From Kibdelosporangium banguiense (GTDB taxonomy: Bacteria > Actinomycetota > Actinomycetes > Mycobacteriales > Pseudonocardiaceae): a stretch of DNA of 64,000 nt. Both the position numbers and the translations under genes were made by a program. Positions 63,311-64,000 of the stretch are shown piece by piece. Each line of letters starts with the position of its first letter. The stretch's first letter is position 1. The notes below the pieces were generated by a model, which did no database searches, was not told the origin of the DNA, and worked only from the letters and a program-made list of their open reading frames with translations. The DNA is taken from positions 1 to 64,000 of the forward strand of contig NZ_JAGINW010000001.1 of the NCBI RefSeq assembly GCF_017876405.1, read 5' to 3'.

Positions 63311-64000
63311 TTCCTTCCGTCACGGGTACCTCGTCCAGCGATTTGGCGGCGCGGCAGACGACGACTGTGGTGATCCGCATCCGGCCGCGGCTGTCCTTGC
63401 CGCCCTCCGCACGCAACCGGAGCCCGGCGATCTCCGCCTCGGCCCCGGGCAACGGCACGCGGCCGAGGCGCTGCGCGAGCAGGCCACCCACTGTCTCGAC
63501 GTCCAGGTCCTCGAATTCGGCGCCGAACAGCTCGCCCAGGTCCTCCACCGGCAACCTGGAACTGACACGGACCGCGTCGTCGTCGAGATGCTCGATCGGC
63601 GGCCGGTCGTCGGTGTCGGACTCGTCGGTGATCTCGCCGACGATCTCCTCGATGATGTCCTCAATGGTCAGCAGCCCGGCTGTGCCGCCGTACTCGTCGA
63701 CCGCGATCGCCATGTGGTTGCGGGACAACTGCATCTCCTTGAGCAGATCGTCCAGCCGCTTGGTGTCGGGCACGAACTCCGCGGGCCGCATCAGCTCGGT
63801 GACCGGCCTGCTGACCTCCGCGTCCTCCAGCACACCCCGGACCAGGTCCTTGAGGTTCACCACACCGACGATGTCGTCCACGCTCTCACCGATCACCGGC
63901 AGCCGGGTGAACCCGGTACGCAACGAAAGCGCAAGCGCCTGGCGGACCGATTTGGACTGTTCGATCCAGATGATCTCGGTACGCGGCACCATCACCTCAC
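63294..64000 (-). CDS. CBS-domain protein of the CorC/HlyC hemolysin family (partial)
   Basis: The C-terminal 235 residues of a protein that begins beyond the window's right edge. The reading continues through ...[13 protein letters not shown], so the first M here is internal. Two CBS domains (about [32 protein letters not shown] and [35 protein letters not shown]) and the CorC_HlyC C-terminal domain are present. The N-terminal membrane DUF21 part is missing only because of the window end. It is involved in magnesium/cobalt handling in relatives. Confidence 0.92.
   Translation of the reverse strand, partial: EVMVPRTEIIWIEQSKSVRQALALSLRTGFTRLPVIGESVDDIVGVVNLKDLVRGVLEDAEVSRPVTELMRPAEFVPDTKRLDDLLKEMQLSRNHMAIAVDEYGGTAGLLTIEDIIEEIVGEITDESDTDDRPPIEHLDDDAVRVSSRLPVEDLGELFGAEFEDLDVETVGGLLAQRLGRVPLPGAEAEIAGLRLRAEGGKDSRGRMRITTVVVCRAAKSLDEVPVTEGSAERG

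Overview
The window is high-GC actinobacterial chromosome, most likely from the family Pseudonocardiaceae (Amycolatopsis, Kibdelosporangium, Lentzea or Saccharothrix type); I cannot fix the genus. The grounds are the GC-rich coding style, a mycothiol-dependent enzyme family, several promoter/start arrangements that look leaderless, a dedicated topoisomerase IV pair (mycobacteria lack one), and a gene order (glyS, smtB, zur, uppS, recO, era, CDA-like, corC) that matches the same region of mycobacteria.

Layout. 1-5.5 kb: proton-translocating transhydrogenase operon, a membrane protein, a GlcD-type FAD oxidase and a GNAT. 5.5-9.93 kb: a 4.43-kb mobile unit. It has matching inverted ends and a CTAG target duplication, and carries an IS982-type transposase, an intact LuxR/NB-ARC regulator and a decayed second copy. 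9.9-12.9 kb: TPP enzyme and a second GlcD-type oxidase. 12.9-15.9 kb: a short Erm-like 23S rRNA methyltransferase behind a probable macrolide-sensing leader peptide, a secreted serine protease, and a divergent stand-alone EF-Tu. 16-28 kb: secreted and carbohydrate functions (BNR-repeat protein, DM13 protein, xylulokinase, GH97 glycosidase, PL6 lyase), DNA repair (Ogt), a STAS protein, small proteins including a 23-residue cysteine-rich peptide, and a MerR regulator. 27.7-32.3 kb: parE-parC. 32.4-38.7 kb: regulators, two tandem RNHCP proteins, ExoIII, and an aldolase/PfkB operon divergent from a TetR. 38.9-39.1 kb: tRNA-CAU and tRNA-Asn. 39-48.4 kb: methyltransferase, dnaG, ECF41-like sigma factor, crotonase, serpin, dgt, YdcF. 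48.4-51.8 kb: ABC exporter with a two-component system. 51.9-64 kb: AbiEi-like protein, glyS, zinc locus (Cys/His-rich protein, SmtB, Zur, permease pair), uppS, recO, dispanin-like proteins, RDD, era, CDA-like protein and corC cut by the window edge.

How it fits together. Much of the window is housekeeping, with accessory patches. Three themes stand out: antibiotic-response features aimed at translation (Erm leader, divergent EF-Tu, and possibly the RNHCP pair with its own upstream ORF); metal handling (SmtB/Zur with a protein carrying 20 cysteines, and a separate tiny Cys-rich peptide); and a mobile element that has turned a simple IS into a carrier of a regulator. All assignments are from reading the sequence; no database search was run.
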